From Pantoea brenneri (GTDB taxonomy: Bacteria > Pseudomonadota > Gammaproteobacteria > Enterobacterales > Enterobacteriaceae), in the NCBI GenBank assembly GCA_002095305.1, contig MIEI01000017.1:1-64000 (forward strand): a stretch of DNA of 64,000 nt, in the 5' to 3' direction. Positions 27,071-37,118 of the stretch are shown here, in pieces. The position numbers and the translations under genes were made by a program. Below the pieces are notes generated by a model. It searched no databases. It was not told the origin of the DNA and was given only the letters and a program-made list of their open reading frames with translations. Position 1 is the stretch's first letter; every line of letters begins with the position of its first letter.

Positions 27071-29125
27071 TCAGGCTTTGCGCAGCACCGGTACACCGAG
27101 TTCGCGGAACTGTTCGACAAATACCGACGGCTGCGCTTTATCGAACATCAGCCAGACCTGCTGACGCGCCCGCGTCAGCGCCACATAGGCCAGACGTCGC
27201 TCTTCTGCATCCGGGAACGCTTCCGGCTGCGGTAACAATCCCTGTTCGATGATCGATTCGCGCGCCGCCGCAGGAAAGCCTTCTTTCCCCTGCTGTAAGC
27301 CGAGCAGAATCACGTAATCTGCCTGCTGTCCTTTACTGGCGTGAATCGTCATAAAATCCAGCTTGAGCTTTGGCCAGCGGGTCTTCGCTTTCTCCAGCAG
27401 TTCCGGTCGCAGGTAGTGGTAACGCGCCAGCAGCAGGATCCGTTCCTCCGGTTTTGCGTAGCCGCTGAGCTTGTTCAGCAGCCCTTCAAGCTGATCCTGC
27501 GCCAGCAGCGAAATCGACTTTTTATTCCCCCTGGTCACGCTGTTAAGCGGTTTGCGTAACTGCTGTGGATTTTGCTGCACAAAGCGATTGGCGATCTCTC
27601 CAATGCGATCGTTGAAGCGATAGGTGGTGTCCAGCACACAGCGATCGCCTTCACCAAAATAGTGATGAAAGGCGGTGGTCAGCGACATTTCTGCCCCGCT
27701 GAAACGGTAGATCGCCTGCCAGTCATCTCCCACCGCAAACAGCGAGGTACGCTTATTCTGCTGGCGTAATGCGGTCAGCAGCGCTGCGCGTTGCGGGGAA
27801 ATATCCTGGAATTCATCGACCAGAATATGTTTCCACGGGCTGATGAAACGGCCCTTTTCCAGTATTGCAATCGCCTGGTGAATCAGGCCGGAAAAATCGA
27901 CTGCGCCCTCCTCTTTCAGCGCACTCTTCCAGGCTTTCAGCAGCGGAGCCATTAGCCGGATGCGTTTGCTGAACAGGTCGCGCGTTTCCTCCGGCACTTC
28001 AGCAATCATCGCCGCCCGGGCGCCGCCGTGCATCCGCATCAGGCTCAGCCAGCGCTCCAGTCGCGTTGCCAGCCGGTTAGCCAGCCGGTCATCCTGCCAG
28101 AACGCGCCGTCCGGCAACTCCCACTCCAGCTCATCACGCAGCCATTGCCGCCAGCCGTTGGCCTGCGCTTTCTTCTCACTGCACTGCTGACGCCAGTGCT
28201 GAATCAGTAAGGCGCGGCGAGCTTCGGTATCGCTCTCCAGTTTACTGATCGCCGGCTGCTTATTACTGCCTTCGCGAATAATGTGCAGCGCCAGCGAATG
28301 AAAGGTACGCGCCTGAATCTCGCTGGCACCCAGTCGGGACTGGATCCGATCGTTCATCTCCTCCGCAGCCTGTCGGCCAAAGGCCAGCAGCAGGATTTGA
28401 TCGGCGCTGGCCAGCCTGCGCTGCATCAGCCAGCCTGCCCGCGCCACCAGCACCGAGGTCTTACCGCTACCGGCACCCGCCAGCACCAGCAACGAAGCCT
28501 CACCGTTCACCACGGCTTCACTCTGGGCGGTATTCAGCGGCGTCGTTTCTACGCTGGCAAAGAAATCGTGGTAACGCGTCAGCATGGCGGCGGTCCAGTC
28601 ACGGTTACGCTGACGCAGTGCCGTCTCGCCCTGCTCCAGCCAGCGCTGGCAAAATTCCAGGTCATCACGACAGGTGGCAAACTCATTGAGGCGGGTCAGC
28701 GGCAAGGGTAAGGCATCGAACTGTTTCACGATCTGCGCTTTTAAATCCTGCAGCTCACTGCGATTGAGCCAGCGATCCTGGGTGCTAAACGCCTCAATCG
28801 CGCTACGCAGCGCTTGCAGAACCTCACTGCACACCTCGCTCATCTCCAGGCTCCACTGCTGCCAGGATTGCAGCAGATAGTGATGAAAACGCTGCGTTTC
28901 CTGCCATTCCGTCCCGTGCAGCCGGACCACTTTTTCGTCAGCCAGTAAAAATTCCAGTTCACCCCACACCAGCCCGCGCTTGCAGGTGATATCCAGCAGC
29001 TGGTTAAAAGGGATCAGGTACTCATGCTTATCGCCGCTGACTTCCACGCCAGCCGCCATCAGACGGACCCGATTGTAAGGATGCTGGGCAAGTCGTTTGC
29101 CCATGGAGGTTGCTTTCAGTTCCAC
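27071..29125 (-). CDS. helD: DNA helicase IV HelD
   Basis: Superfamily 1 (UvrD/Rep-like) 3'-5' DNA helicase, 684 residues like E. coli HelD. The N-terminal 200 residues are family-specific. The Walker A motif (VLAGAGSGKTSVL) lies near residue 217, Walker B (ILVDEFQDISPQRAALL) near 430, and later helicase motifs include GDDWQAIYRFSGAEM, MTIHASKGQQADYVILLG and YVALTRARQQVWLMF. Its role in E. coli is recombination-associated and mild. It is transcribed alone and convergent with mgsA. Confidence 0.96.
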   Translation of the reverse strand: MELKATSMGKRLAQHPYNRVRLMAAGVEVSGDKHEYLIPFNQLLDITCKRGLVWGELEFLLADEKVVRLHGTEWQETQRFHHYLLQSWQQWSLEMSEVCSEVLQALRSAIEAFSTQDRWLNRSELQDLKAQIVKQFDALPLPLTRLNEFATCRDDLEFCQRWLEQGETALRQRNRDWTAAMLTRYHDFFASVETTPLNTAQSEAVVNGEASLLVLAGAGSGKTSVLVARAGWLMQRRLASADQILLLAFGRQAAEEMNDRIQSRLGASEIQARTFHSLALHIIREGSNKQPAISKLESDTEARRALLIQHWRQQCSEKKAQANGWRQWLRDELEWELPDGAFWQDDRLANRLATRLERWLSLMRMHGGARAAMIAEVPEETRDLFSKRIRLMAPLLKAWKSALKEEGAVDFSGLIHQAIAILEKGRFISPWKHILVDEFQDISPQRAALLTALRQQNKRTSLFAVGDDWQAIYRFSGAEMSLTTAFHHYFGEGDRCVLDTTYRFNDRIGEIANRFVQQNPQQLRKPLNSVTRGNKKSISLLAQDQLEGLLNKLSGYAKPEERILLLARYHYLRPELLEKAKTRWPKLKLDFMTIHASKGQQADYVILLGLQQGKEGFPAAARESIIEQGLLPQPEAFPDAEERRLAYVALTRARQQVWLMFDKAQPSVFVEQFRELGVPVLRKA

Positions 29126-29248
29126 GCCGACACCAACGACAGAGAATAGGATTAGGGGGAGTTTACCTGTCAGACCCTTGGCGCTCCAGCCTTAAAACAG
29201 GCTAAACTTGGCGTCACATCTTGCGGAATGCAAAAGGAAAAAAATGTC

Positions 29249-29689
29249 ATGCGCACCGTCTTAAACGTTCTTAATTTCGTTCTGGGTGGCTTTTTCACCA
29301 CCCTGAGCTGGCTGTTTGCCACCTTAATCAGCATTGTGCTGATTTTTACCCTGCCGCTGACCCGCTCCTGCTGGGAAATTACCAAACTGTCGCTGTTGCC
29401 ATTTGGCAATGAAGCGGTGCATGTCGACGTGCTGCGCCCGGAAAACCGGAGTCACATCATGAACACCGGCGGAACCTTCCTGAATATCTTCTGGCTGATC
29501 TTCTTTGGCTGGTGGCTCTGCCTGTCGCACATTTCGGTCGGCATTGTGCAGTGCATCAGCATCATCGGCATTCCGGTCGGTATCGCTAACTTCAAAATTG
29601 CCGCGATTGCGCTGTGGCCGGTAGGACGCCGCGTCGTATCGGTGGAAGAGGCGCGTGCCGCGCGCGAAGCCAATGCCCGTCGCTATTAG
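29249..29689 (+). CDS. yccF: YccF-domain inner-membrane protein
   Basis: A 146-residue membrane protein containing two YccF/DUF307 repeats, with hydrophobic segments near VLNVLNFVLGGFFTTLSWL and LNIFWLIFFGWWLCL. Function unknown. The ATG at 29249 gives the family start (MRTVLNVLNF); an upstream in-frame ATG at 29228 lies before the AAGGAAAAAA ribosome-binding site. yccS begins one base after the stop, so the two are a unit, as in E. coli. Confidence 0.9.
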   Translation: MRTVLNVLNFVLGGFFTTLSWLFATLISIVLIFTLPLTRSCWEITKLSLLPFGNEAVHVDVLRPENRSHIMNTGGTFLNIFWLIFFGWWLCLSHISVGIVQCISIIGIPVGIANFKIAAIALWPVGRRVVSVEEARAAREANARRY

Positions 29690-29690
29690 T

Positions 29691-31832
29691 ATGATGTCGA
29701 AAAGCCTGCCCGGCTGGCGGCAGTATCTGTTTAACAGTACCTGGCGCTACCTGCTGCGCATTCTGTTTGCACTGAGCGGGTGTGCCGCCATTCCCTGGTG
29801 GCTGCACCAGATTGAGTGGACCATCCCGCTGACGCTGGGCGTGGTGGCCGCGGCGCTGGCGGATCTTGATGATCGGCTAGCCGGGCGGCTAAAGAATCTG
29901 CTGATCACCCTGCTCTGCTTCTGTATCGCTTCGGTGTCGGTTGAACTGCTGTTTCCCTACCCGCTGGCGTTTATTGCCGGACTGGCGATCTCCACCTGGG
30001 GCTTCATTCTGCTGGGGGCGCTCGGTCAGCGCTACGCCACCATTGCCTTTGGTGCCTTGCTGATTGCGGTCTATACCATGCTCGGCATCGGGTTGTTCAG
30101 CCAGTGGTATATGCAGCCGATTCTGTTGCTGGTGGGCGCGCTCTGGTACAACCTGCTGACCCTGCTCGGTCACCTGATGTTTCCGGTTCGGCCGGTTCAG
30201 GAACAACTGGCGGGCAGTTTTTCCCAGCTGGCGCGTTATCTGGATGCCAAAGCCAATCTGTTCGATCCGGATGCTGGCGAACAGGATGATGCGACCTTTA
30301 TTGATGCCGCGATGGTCAACAGCCAGCTCGTCGCCCAGCTCAATCTGACCAAGACCACTCTGCAGAGCCGGTTGCGTGGCGATCGCGGTTCACGTGGTAC
30401 CCGGCGCAGTCTGCATTACTACTTTGTGGCGCAGGATATCCATGAACGTGCCAGCTCCTCTCATCTGCAATATCACCTGCTGCGTGGTGACTGGCGCTAT
30501 AACGAGATCCTGTTCCGCTTCCAGCGCTTACTCAATATGCAGGCCCAGGCCTGTCGGCAGCTGGCGCACTCTATTTTAATGCGTGAACGCTGGGTGCACG
30601 ACAGCCGGTTTGAGCGGGCATTTGAACGGCTGCAAAAAGCCATAGAACGCCTTGAGCAGCGTGAGCCAGAGGCCACCCATACCCGTGCGCTTTACTGGCT
30701 GCTGCGCAACCTGCAGGCGATTGACGCCCAGCTGGCCTCTATCGAATCGGAGCAGACGCTGGCAGGCGACGATCCGCAGCACAGCGACAATCTGCTGTCA
30801 CGCGAAGGTCTGAGCGGCTGGAGCGATATCAGGCTGCGCTTCAGTCGCCACCTTACCCCCGCTTCGGCGTTGTTCCGCCACGCGGTGCGGATGTCGGTGG
30901 TGCTGTGTATCGGTTACGGCTTCATTCAGATCACCGGGCTGGAGCGAGGCTACTGGATACTGTTGACCAGTCTGTTTGTCTGCCAGCCCAACTACAATGC
31001 GACACAGCGGCGGCTGGCGCTGCGTATTGGCGGGACGCTGGCCGGGATCGCTATTGGTCTGCCGGTGCTCTGGCTGGTGCCCTCGGTCGAAGGGCAACTG
31101 ATTCTAATCGTGATCAGCGGGGTGCTGTTTTTCGCCTTCCGACAGGTGCAGTATGCGCAGGCCACGCTGTTTATCACGCTGCTGGTGCTGCTCTGTTTTA
31201 ACCTGCTCGGCGAAGGATTTGAGGTGGCTTTACCGCGGGTGGTCGATACGCTTTTGGGCTGCGGTCTGGCCTGGCTGGCCGTCGCCTTTATCTGGCCAGA
31301 CTGGCGCTTCCGTCAGCTACCGGCGGTAGCAGAACGCACCTTACAGGCCAACTGCCGCTATCTGGATGCGATTATGGAGCAATACCATCAGGGCAAAGAT
31401 AACCGCCTGGCTTATCGCATCGCCCGGCGGGATGCGCATAATGCCGATGCCGAACTGGCGTCGGTGGTCTCCAACATGAGCAGTGAAAGCCGTACCAGCC
31501 AGACAATGCGTGATTCCGCTTTTCAGTTGCTGTGCTCAAATCACTCTTTCCTGAGCTACATCTCTGCACTGGGTGCGCATCGCGATAAAATTAGCGAACC
31601 GGAACTGCTCAAACTGCTGGATGATACGGTCTGTTATGTTGAGGATGTGCTGCAAACGGATGTCGTCAGCGATCAACAGGCTGAGACGATGCGTCATCAA
31701 CTGGCTCAGCGGATCAGCCAGCTGGCCGCCGATGCGGATACACGCGCGCCACTGGTATTGCAGCAACTCGGCTTGCTGGTGGCGCTGATGCCTGAAGTCG
31801 CTCGCCTGCGCCGCACGCTTAACGCCGATTAG
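29691..31832 (+). CDS. yccS: YccS, FUSC-family inner-membrane transporter-like protein
   Basis: A 713-residue inner-membrane protein of the YccS/FUSC type, related to aromatic-acid exporter (AaeB-like) proteins. It has two blocks of about six hydrophobic helices, residues ~25-165 and ~405-550. Cytoplasmic helical regions follow each, including repeated LEQREPEATHTRALYWLLRN-type segments. The first ATG after the yccF stop (29691) is chosen; the reading frame also extends upstream inside yccF. Its substrate is unknown. Its last four bases overlap the convergent sxy gene. Confidence 0.92.
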   Translation: MMSKSLPGWRQYLFNSTWRYLLRILFALSGCAAIPWWLHQIEWTIPLTLGVVAAALADLDDRLAGRLKNLLITLLCFCIASVSVELLFPYPLAFIAGLAISTWGFILLGALGQRYATIAFGALLIAVYTMLGIGLFSQWYMQPILLLVGALWYNLLTLLGHLMFPVRPVQEQLAGSFSQLARYLDAKANLFDPDAGEQDDATFIDAAMVNSQLVAQLNLTKTTLQSRLRGDRGSRGTRRSLHYYFVAQDIHERASSSHLQYHLLRGDWRYNEILFRFQRLLNMQAQACRQLAHSILMRERWVHDSRFERAFERLQKAIERLEQREPEATHTRALYWLLRNLQAIDAQLASIESEQTLAGDDPQHSDNLLSREGLSGWSDIRLRFSRHLTPASALFRHAVRMSVVLCIGYGFIQITGLERGYWILLTSLFVCQPNYNATQRRLALRIGGTLAGIAIGLPVLWLVPSVEGQLILIVISGVLFFAFRQVQYAQATLFITLLVLLCFNLLGEGFEVALPRVVDTLLGCGLAWLAVAFIWPDWRFRQLPAVAERTLQANCRYLDAIMEQYHQGKDNRLAYRIARRDAHNADAELASVVSNMSSESRTSQTMRDSAFQLLCSNHSFLSYISALGAHRDKISEPELLKLLDDTVCYVEDVLQTDVVSDQQAETMRHQLAQRISQLAADADTRAPLVLQQLGLLVALMPEVARLRRTLNAD

Positions 31833-32461
31833 TTTACGCCGCCTTTGGGATTCAGCGTCATCAGTACGGTGCGCTGAAACCAGGCATTGAGTTCCGCCCT
31901 GACCGCCTGTGGCAGGGCGGCATAGTGATGGCCCGATATCGCCCCCTCCAGCGCCAGCAGCGTCTGTAGCCCGACATGCTGGTTTACCGCTTTCAGCTTC
32001 AGCCAGCATTGCTTAGCGCCGATCTCATACAGATGCTGCACGTTCAGAATACCCGCCTCATGTAACATCATCTCCATACGCACACTGAGATTAGGCAGAT
32101 CTTTTAAGCGCAGTGATAACTGCTTACGCTGCTGCTCTTCCCTTGCGGTCTCCAGTGACGCCGCAGATAACGTCAGCAGATGCGCTGGCGCATGCCATAA
32201 AGCGTCATCAACCCGATAGTAGTTAAGGCTGACCAGTACGCCACGCTTACGAAAGATTAATGGCTCGAGTGGACGCTGTGCGATGTATTCACGCAGTGGC
32301 TCGCTGGCGCGCAGATAGAGTGCGTCATTATTTACCAAAGCAAAAACTACCCGTTCGACAGCCAGCGCATAGCCACCAAACTGGGTTCGCGACTCGATCG
32401 AGCCCAGCGGGGCCAGCTGCGCTCTGGAACGTTCAATGATCGGATTTAACTTTTTCATCAC
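31829..32461 (-). CDS. sxy: Competence/CRP-S regulator Sxy (TfoX)
   Basis: Cofactor that, with CRP, activates CRP-S promoters of DNA-uptake genes in gamma-proteobacteria. At 210 residues it is the E. coli Sxy size, with TfoX N-terminal (GSIESRTQFGGYALAVERVVFAL) and C-terminal (LPNLSVRMEMMLHEAGILNV) domains. It is convergent with yccS, sharing four bases, and divergent from sulA with 208 bases between them. A ribosome-binding site (GGAGGTGA) precedes the start. Confidence 0.93.
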   Translation of the reverse strand: MMKKLNPIIERSRAQLAPLGSIESRTQFGGYALAVERVVFALVNNDALYLRASEPLREYIAQRPLEPLIFRKRGVLVSLNYYRVDDALWHAPAHLLTLSAASLETAREEQQRKQLSLRLKDLPNLSVRMEMMLHEAGILNVQHLYEIGAKQCWLKLKAVNQHVGLQTLLALEGAISGHHYAALPQAVRAELNAWFQRTVLMTLNPKGGVN

Positions 32462-32631
32462 TTCACCTCCGTGTTATAGAAATATCTGAAATTATGTTTG
32501 GTTTCAGATAATTAGAAGATAGGAAAAAGCCTTATCCGGTTCAATGAATTAATAGCGGTTCCGCTAACCTTGTGACGTTTTTGCGAGGCGTTATCAGAAA
32601 TTTGGGTTGATCTTTATGCGTAACGCCAGTA

Positions 32632-32647
32632 CTGTATATTCATACAG
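32632..32647. promoter_or_regulatory. LexA (SOS) box of sulA
   Basis: CTGTATATTCATACAG fits the CTGT-N8-ACAG consensus exactly, 22 bases before the sulA start. It shows that sulA is SOS-controlled. Confidence 0.95.
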
Positions 32648-32669
32648 TCCACTGCTGAGTGATTAACTT

Positions 32670-33161
32670 ATGCGAACACAACATCCGAACAATGCACGCT
32701 ATGCTCATCATTACGCGTCCTCTTCCGTATCCGCTTCTCAGCATGGCTGGATTACAGAGTTACGCTATAGTGAGCAGCCCGGAATGATGCAGATGTTACT
32801 GTTGCCGCTGTTGCAGCAGCTGAGTCAGCAGTCGCGCTGGCAACTGTGGTTAACCCCTGCGCATAAGCTGAACCGTGCCTGGTTACAGCAGTCCGGCTTG
32901 CCGCTGGATAAGAGCATGCATATTGCCGATTCTGAGCGTATGAACGCAGTTGAGGCGATGATAAAAGCGCTGCGTACCGGAAATTACAGTGTCGTTCTGG
33001 CATGGATTCCGTACGAACTGGATGAAGATGAACGACGTCAACTGGAAAATGCAGCGGCCGAAGGCGATGCCCTGGGATTGATTTTGCGATCGAGTGGAAC
33101 ACCCGAAGCGCCTCTGGGACCACAAAATGCGCTAAAAATTCAGTCGGATTTGTTTCATTAA
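32670..33161 (+). CDS. sulA: SOS cell-division inhibitor SulA
   Basis: Binds FtsZ during the SOS response and stops division until DNA is repaired; Lon removes it afterwards. The 163-residue protein is in the usual range. The conserved core runs GWITELRYSEQPGMMQMLLLPLL, WLTPAHKLNRAWLQQSGLPL and then MIKALRTGNYSVVLAWIP. The C-terminus ends in the Lon-recognised type of tail with a final His (IQSDLFH); E. coli SulA also ends in His. A LexA box lies directly upstream. It is between sxy and ompA, as in E. coli. Confidence 0.96.
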   Translation: MRTQHPNNARYAHHYASSSVSASQHGWITELRYSEQPGMMQMLLLPLLQQLSQQSRWQLWLTPAHKLNRAWLQQSGLPLDKSMHIADSERMNAVEAMIKALRTGNYSVVLAWIPYELDEDERRQLENAAAEGDALGLILRSSGTPEAPLGPQNALKIQSDLFH

Positions 33162-33511
33162 GTAAAAGTCGGAACTTTCTCAAGCTATATTTCTTATCTG
33201 TCGTCGCTAAACCACTGATTCTGTTAGTTCGAGCGTTGACAATGGTTTAGCAGGTTTTTTGGCTATTGATCCGCGACGATAATACCAGGCTAATTGTTAG
33301 AATTTGTGTATAAATCTCTGTTTTTTTACAGAAGCGCCTCACATCATACTTGTAAGTTTCCAATCTCGTTGTAGACTTTATCTCGCCAGGGTGCTCAATA
33401 ACCTCCGTTTTTTTGCGGTAGAGTCATAAGCGAGCGTTTTGACCCGGCGAAGGATTAAACCAAGAGCAACCTTTTTGCTCATTGCCTATTTGGATGATAA
33501 CGAGGCGCAAA
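33162..33511 (+). promoter_or_regulatory. ompA promoter and long 5' leader
   Basis: The sequence around 33340-33395 (CTTGTAAGTTTCC, then GTAGACTT, then GCCAGGGTGCTC) mirrors the E. coli ompA promoter and transcription start, giving a leader of about 125 bases. Its last part (TTGGATGATAACGAGGCGC) is conserved with E. coli and includes the ribosome-binding site, where the leader hairpins and sRNAs such as MicA act in E. coli. The part nearer sulA holds nothing recognised. Confidence 0.75.
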
Positions 33512-34579
33512 ATGAAAAAGACAGCTATCGCAATTGCAGTGGCACTGGCTGGCTTCGCTACCGTAGCGCAGGCCGCTCCGAAAGATGACACCTGGTACAC
33601 CGGTGCTAAACTGGGCTGGTCTCAGTACCACGACACTGGTTACTACGGTAACGGTTACCAAAACAATGACGGTCCAACTCACGAAAGCCAGCTGGGTGCA
33701 GGTGCATTCGTTGGTTACCAGGCAAATCCATACCTGGGCTTCGAGCTGGGCTATGACTGGCTGGGTCGCATGCCTAATAAAGGCAACGTGACTAACGGCG
33801 CGTTCAAAGCACAAGGCATTCAGCTGGCTGCTAAACTGAGCTACCCAATTTATGACGATCTGGACGTGTATACTCGTCTGGGCGGCATGGTATGGCGTGC
33901 AGACTCAACGCAGACTAATCCTGTTAATGGCCGCATCAGCGACCACGACACCGGTGTTTCTCCACTGGCAGCAGTTGGTGTTGAGTATGCGCTGACCAAA
34001 AACTGGGCTACCCGTCTGGATTACCAGTGGGTTAACAACATTGGTGATGCACAGACCGTTGGTACCCGTCCAGACAACGGCATGCTGAGCGTAGGCGTTT
34101 CATACCGCTTCGGTCAGGATGAAGCTGCTCCAGCACCAGCTCCGGCTCCAGCGCCAGCACCAGTTGTTGAAACCAAGCGTTTCACTCTGAAGTCTGACGT
34201 TCTGTTCACCTTCAACAAAGCTACCCTGAAGCCAGAAGGTCAGCAGGCTCTGGATCAGCTGTACAGCCAGCTGAGCTCAATGGATCCTAAAGATGGTTCC
34301 GTTGTCGTACTGGGCTTCACCGATCGCATCGGTTCAGAGCAGTACAACCAGAAACTGTCTGAGAAACGTGCTCAGTCAGTAGTAGATTACCTGGTATCTA
34401 AAGGTATCCCTTCTAACAAGATCTCTGCACGTGGCATGGGTGAATCTAACCCAGTTACCGGCAACACCTGTGACAGCGTGAAAGGCCGCAATGCCCTGAT
34501 CGACTGCCTGGCGCCGGACCGTCGTGTAGAAATCGACGTTAAAGGCATCAAAGACGTTGTAACTCAGCCACAGGCTTAA
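33512..34579 (+). CDS. ompA: Outer-membrane protein A
   Basis: Abundant outer-membrane protein linking the membrane to peptidoglycan, and a phage and colicin receptor in many species. The 355-residue precursor has signal peptide [21 protein letters not shown]. An eight-stranded barrel of about 170 residues follows ([16 protein letters not shown] to [10 protein letters not shown]). Then come a Pro-Ala hinge ([13 protein letters not shown]) and an OmpA-like peptidoglycan-binding domain ([32 protein letters not shown]). Two Cys in the C-terminal domain probably form a disulfide. Loop 1 ([16 protein letters not shown]) differs from E. coli, as surface loops do. The ATG at 33512 has GAGGCGC upstream. 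Confidence 0.98.
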   Translation: MKKTAIAIAVALAGFATVAQAAPKDDTWYTGAKLGWSQYHDTGYYGNGYQNNDGPTHESQLGAGAFVGYQANPYLGFELGYDWLGRMPNKGNVTNGAFKAQGIQLAAKLSYPIYDDLDVYTRLGGMVWRADSTQTNPVNGRISDHDTGVSPLAAVGVEYALTKNWATRLDYQWVNNIGDAQTVGTRPDNGMLSVGVSYRFGQDEAAPAPAPAPAPAPVVETKRFTLKSDVLFTFNKATLKPEGQQALDQLYSQLSSMDPKDGSVVVLGFTDRIGSEQYNQKLSEKRAQSVVDYLVSKGIPSNKISARGMGESNPVTGNTCDSVKGRNALIDCLAPDRRVEIDVKGIKDVVTQPQA

Positions 34580-34592
34580 GTTTACACGTAAT

Positions 34593-34619
34593 AAAAAACC
34601 CGCTAAGGCGGGGTTTTTT
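34593..34619 (+). terminator. Intrinsic terminator of ompA
   Basis: AAAAAACCCGC-TAAG-GCGGGGTTTTTT: a short GC-rich stem flanked by A- and T-runs, usable from both sides (convergent matP). Confidence 0.92.
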
Positions 34620-34661
34620 ATGCCAGTCTCTCGGCAAAGTTGCCAGACTATACGGGTGTAG

Positions 34662-35129
34662 TTACTCTTTTTCTGAGCCAGACTTACCGAGAATCGCCTG
34701 CAGATCTTCTCTGAGACTCGACATCTGATTGGCATACTTCTCTTTGCGTTCGGCATCTTCAATCAACTGCACTACCGTCTCAGACAAGGTACTGTTACGC
34801 CGTTGCGCCAGTCCTGCCAGCCGTTGCCAGACCAGATACTCAAGGTCAATCGACTTCTTCCGCGTATGCTGATGCTCAGCATTGAAGTGACGTTTGCGCC
34901 GCGCACGAATGGTCTGCTTAAGCCGATTATCCAGGTCGGCATGAATATGCTCAGCAATCCATTCGTTGACCGTAACCGGATTATTTTCCATCGCCAGCAG
35001 CTTATCGACTGCCGCCTGCGCCGCACTTAATTCAAGGTGACGCGTGATCAGTTCACCTTCCCGATGTTTTTTCACCAGGTATTTCCATTTCCATCCACTT
35101 TCAAGATTTTCGAGTTGCTGGTATTTCAT
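34662..35129 (-). CDS. matP: Macrodomain Ter protein MatP
   Basis: Binds matS sites in the terminus region, organises the Ter macrodomain and links it to the divisome through ZapB. The 155-residue protein starts [26 protein letters not shown] and has a four-helix domain, then a ribbon-helix-helix region ([20 protein letters not shown], then [12 protein letters not shown]) and a C-terminal coiled segment. The ATG at 35129 matches the family start; the open frame running up to 35201 lacks support. It is convergent with ompA and divergent from lonH. Confidence 0.96.
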   Translation of the reverse strand: MKYQQLENLESGWKWKYLVKKHREGELITRHLELSAAQAAVDKLLAMENNPVTVNEWIAEHIHADLDNRLKQTIRARRKRHFNAEHQHTRKKSIDLEYLVWQRLAGLAQRRNSTLSETVVQLIEDAERKEKYANQMSSLREDLQAILGKSGSEKE

Positions 35130-35299
35130 CGGAATCTCATCGTGATCACGTAACGAGCTAAGAATAACAGCTTTTTTCCCGGATGCAGCAACGAAAAACA
35201 TGCTGTCAACGTCACATCTTCAACAGGAAGTCTGCAGTGCTTAACAAGGGTGAATCCTGTATAATCTCGCTTTTCTTAAATCAGACAAATGCGATTATT

Positions 35300-37050
35300 T
35301 TGACCAGCACCCAACTTACGTGGCAAACCTTACAGCCGGATAGCGCACAATACCAATCCGTTTTCTCCCGAATTGCTGATGAAGAAACCGATGCTCTGGC
35401 AACGGTACAGCCCCGATTGCTGAATGCACTGGCGCATTTACACCACCAGACGCAGGGATTCCCGTTACTGCTGGTTCGCAGCCAGGAAAATCGCGACTAC
35501 CTGGCGCAGATAACCCAGGCGGCTCAACGGGTCATGGAGGAAACCACTACGCTGTATGGTGGTGATTACCATATCATGGCCGACAACGTCACGCTGCAGC
35601 CCCCTTCTGACCCGCAACGTCCTTTCACCAGTCAGGGCGGTATTCACTTCGCCGACTGGATTGAGACCGAACAGCTGTTTGGCTGCGTGCGTCAGCATAA
35701 AGATCGCATTCAGCTTGAGCCGGGCCTGATCCATCGCGCTAACGGCGGCACACTGGTGCTCTCGCTGCGCAGTTTTATGACCCAGCCGATCCTCTGGTTA
35801 CGCCTGAAGAAATGCATCGAGCAGGGTTATGTCGACTGGACCTCTCAGGATGAACGCCGCCCGCTGCCGATCGCTATCCCGCCGCTGCCACTGCAGTTAA
35901 ATCTGGTCCTGTGCGGCGATCGAGAAGCGCTGGCTGATTTTCAGGAACTCGATCCTGAAGCACATGAAATGGCGATCTACACCGAATTTGAAGAGAACAT
36001 TCAGATTCTGGATGAAGATGACATGCTCGCCTGGTGCCGCTGGACTGCTGAGCTGGCGCAGCAAGCCGGGCTGCCGTTACCGGAAGTGGATTTCTGGCCG
36101 GAGTTGATTAAAGAAGGCGTACGGTTCAGCGGCGATCAGGAAACGTTGCCGCTCTGCCCGCGCTGGTTACAACGCCAGATGCGTGAGTCAGCGCTGATGG
36201 GCGAAAAGCTTAATGCGGAAGCGCTGCGTGATGCGCTGGAAGCGCGCCTGTGGCGTGAAAATTATCTCAACGAGCGGATGCGCGATGAGATCCTGCTGAA
36301 ACAGATCCTGATTGAGACCGAAGGCGAAGTGGTCGGCCAGATTAACGGCCTGTCAGTGGTGGAGTATCCCGGTCATCCACGCGCCTGGGGCGATCCATCA
36401 CGTATTACCTGCGTAGTGCATCCCGGCGACGGTGAATTTACCGATGTTGAACGCAAAGCAGAACTGGGCGGCAATATTCATGCGAAAGGCATGATGATTA
36501 TGCAGGCCTATCTGATTGCCGAGCTGGAACTGGAACAGCAGTTGCCCTTCTCGGCGTCGCTGGTGTTTGAACAATCCTATTCTGAAGTCGACGGCGACAG
36601 CGCCTCGCTGGCAGAGCTGTGTGCGCTGATTAGCGCGCTGGCAAACCAGCCGGTCAATCAACAAATTGCGGTTACCGGCTCGGTCGATCAGTTTGGTAAT
36701 GTGCAGCCGGTCGGCGGGCTGAACGAAAAAATCGAGGCTTCTTCGATATTTGCCATCAGCGCGAACTGACCGGCCAGCAGGGTGTCATTATTCCTGCCTG
36801 CAACGTACGCCACCTGAGTCTGAATCAGGCGGTGGTCAGCGCGGTTGAGCAAGGTCGCTTCCATATCTGGGCGATTGAACGTGCTGATGAAGCACTGCCG
36901 CTACTGACCGGCAAAGTCTGGGATACTGAGGATGGTGAAGGCGACAGCCTGCTGCGCACCATTCAGGAACGTATTAGCCAACTGAACCAGTCGGACGTGC
37001 CGCACCGTCCATGGGGACTACGCTGGCTTAACTGGTTCAACCACCGTTAA
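35300..37050 (+). CDS. ycbZ: Lon-like protease domain protein LonH/YcbZ (one-base frameshift near 36737)
   Basis: A Lon-type Ser/Lys protease domain at the C-terminus of a long N-terminal region without a recognisable AAA Walker motif; cellular role is unclear. The catalytic Ser lies in VDGDSASLAELC and the Lys in GGLNEKIE. Directly after it the frame breaks: the sequence reads GAGGCTTCTTC where GAGGGCTTCTTC would give EGFFDICHQRELTG and continue to WLNWFNHR. Restoring one G gives 583 residues, near E. coli YcbZ (586). The start is uncertain: TTG at 35300 (TSTQLTWQTLQPD) gives the family N-terminus. The gene lies between matP and fabA, as in E. coli. Confidence 0.88.
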
Positions 37051-37062
37051 TCCGATTTGCTC

Positions 37063-37080
37063 AGCGTACAACTGTTCGCT
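37063..37080. promoter_or_regulatory. FabR operator upstream of fabA
   Basis: AGCGTACA-AC-TGTTCGCT is an 18-base dyad matching the FabR palindrome (AGCGTACA-NN-TGTTCGCT). It lies 38 bases before fabA, where E. coli has its FabR site. A FadR site may be just upstream (TTAATCCGATTTG), but its match is weak. Confidence 0.85.
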
Positions 37081-37118
37081 AATATTCGTGATTCACTAAA
37101 AAAAGGCTTATTGTAAAC

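Noticed and set aside
36832-37050. Separate 72-residue gene before fabA
   Set aside because: It is the C-terminal end of lonH after the frameshift and matches the YcbZ C-terminus.
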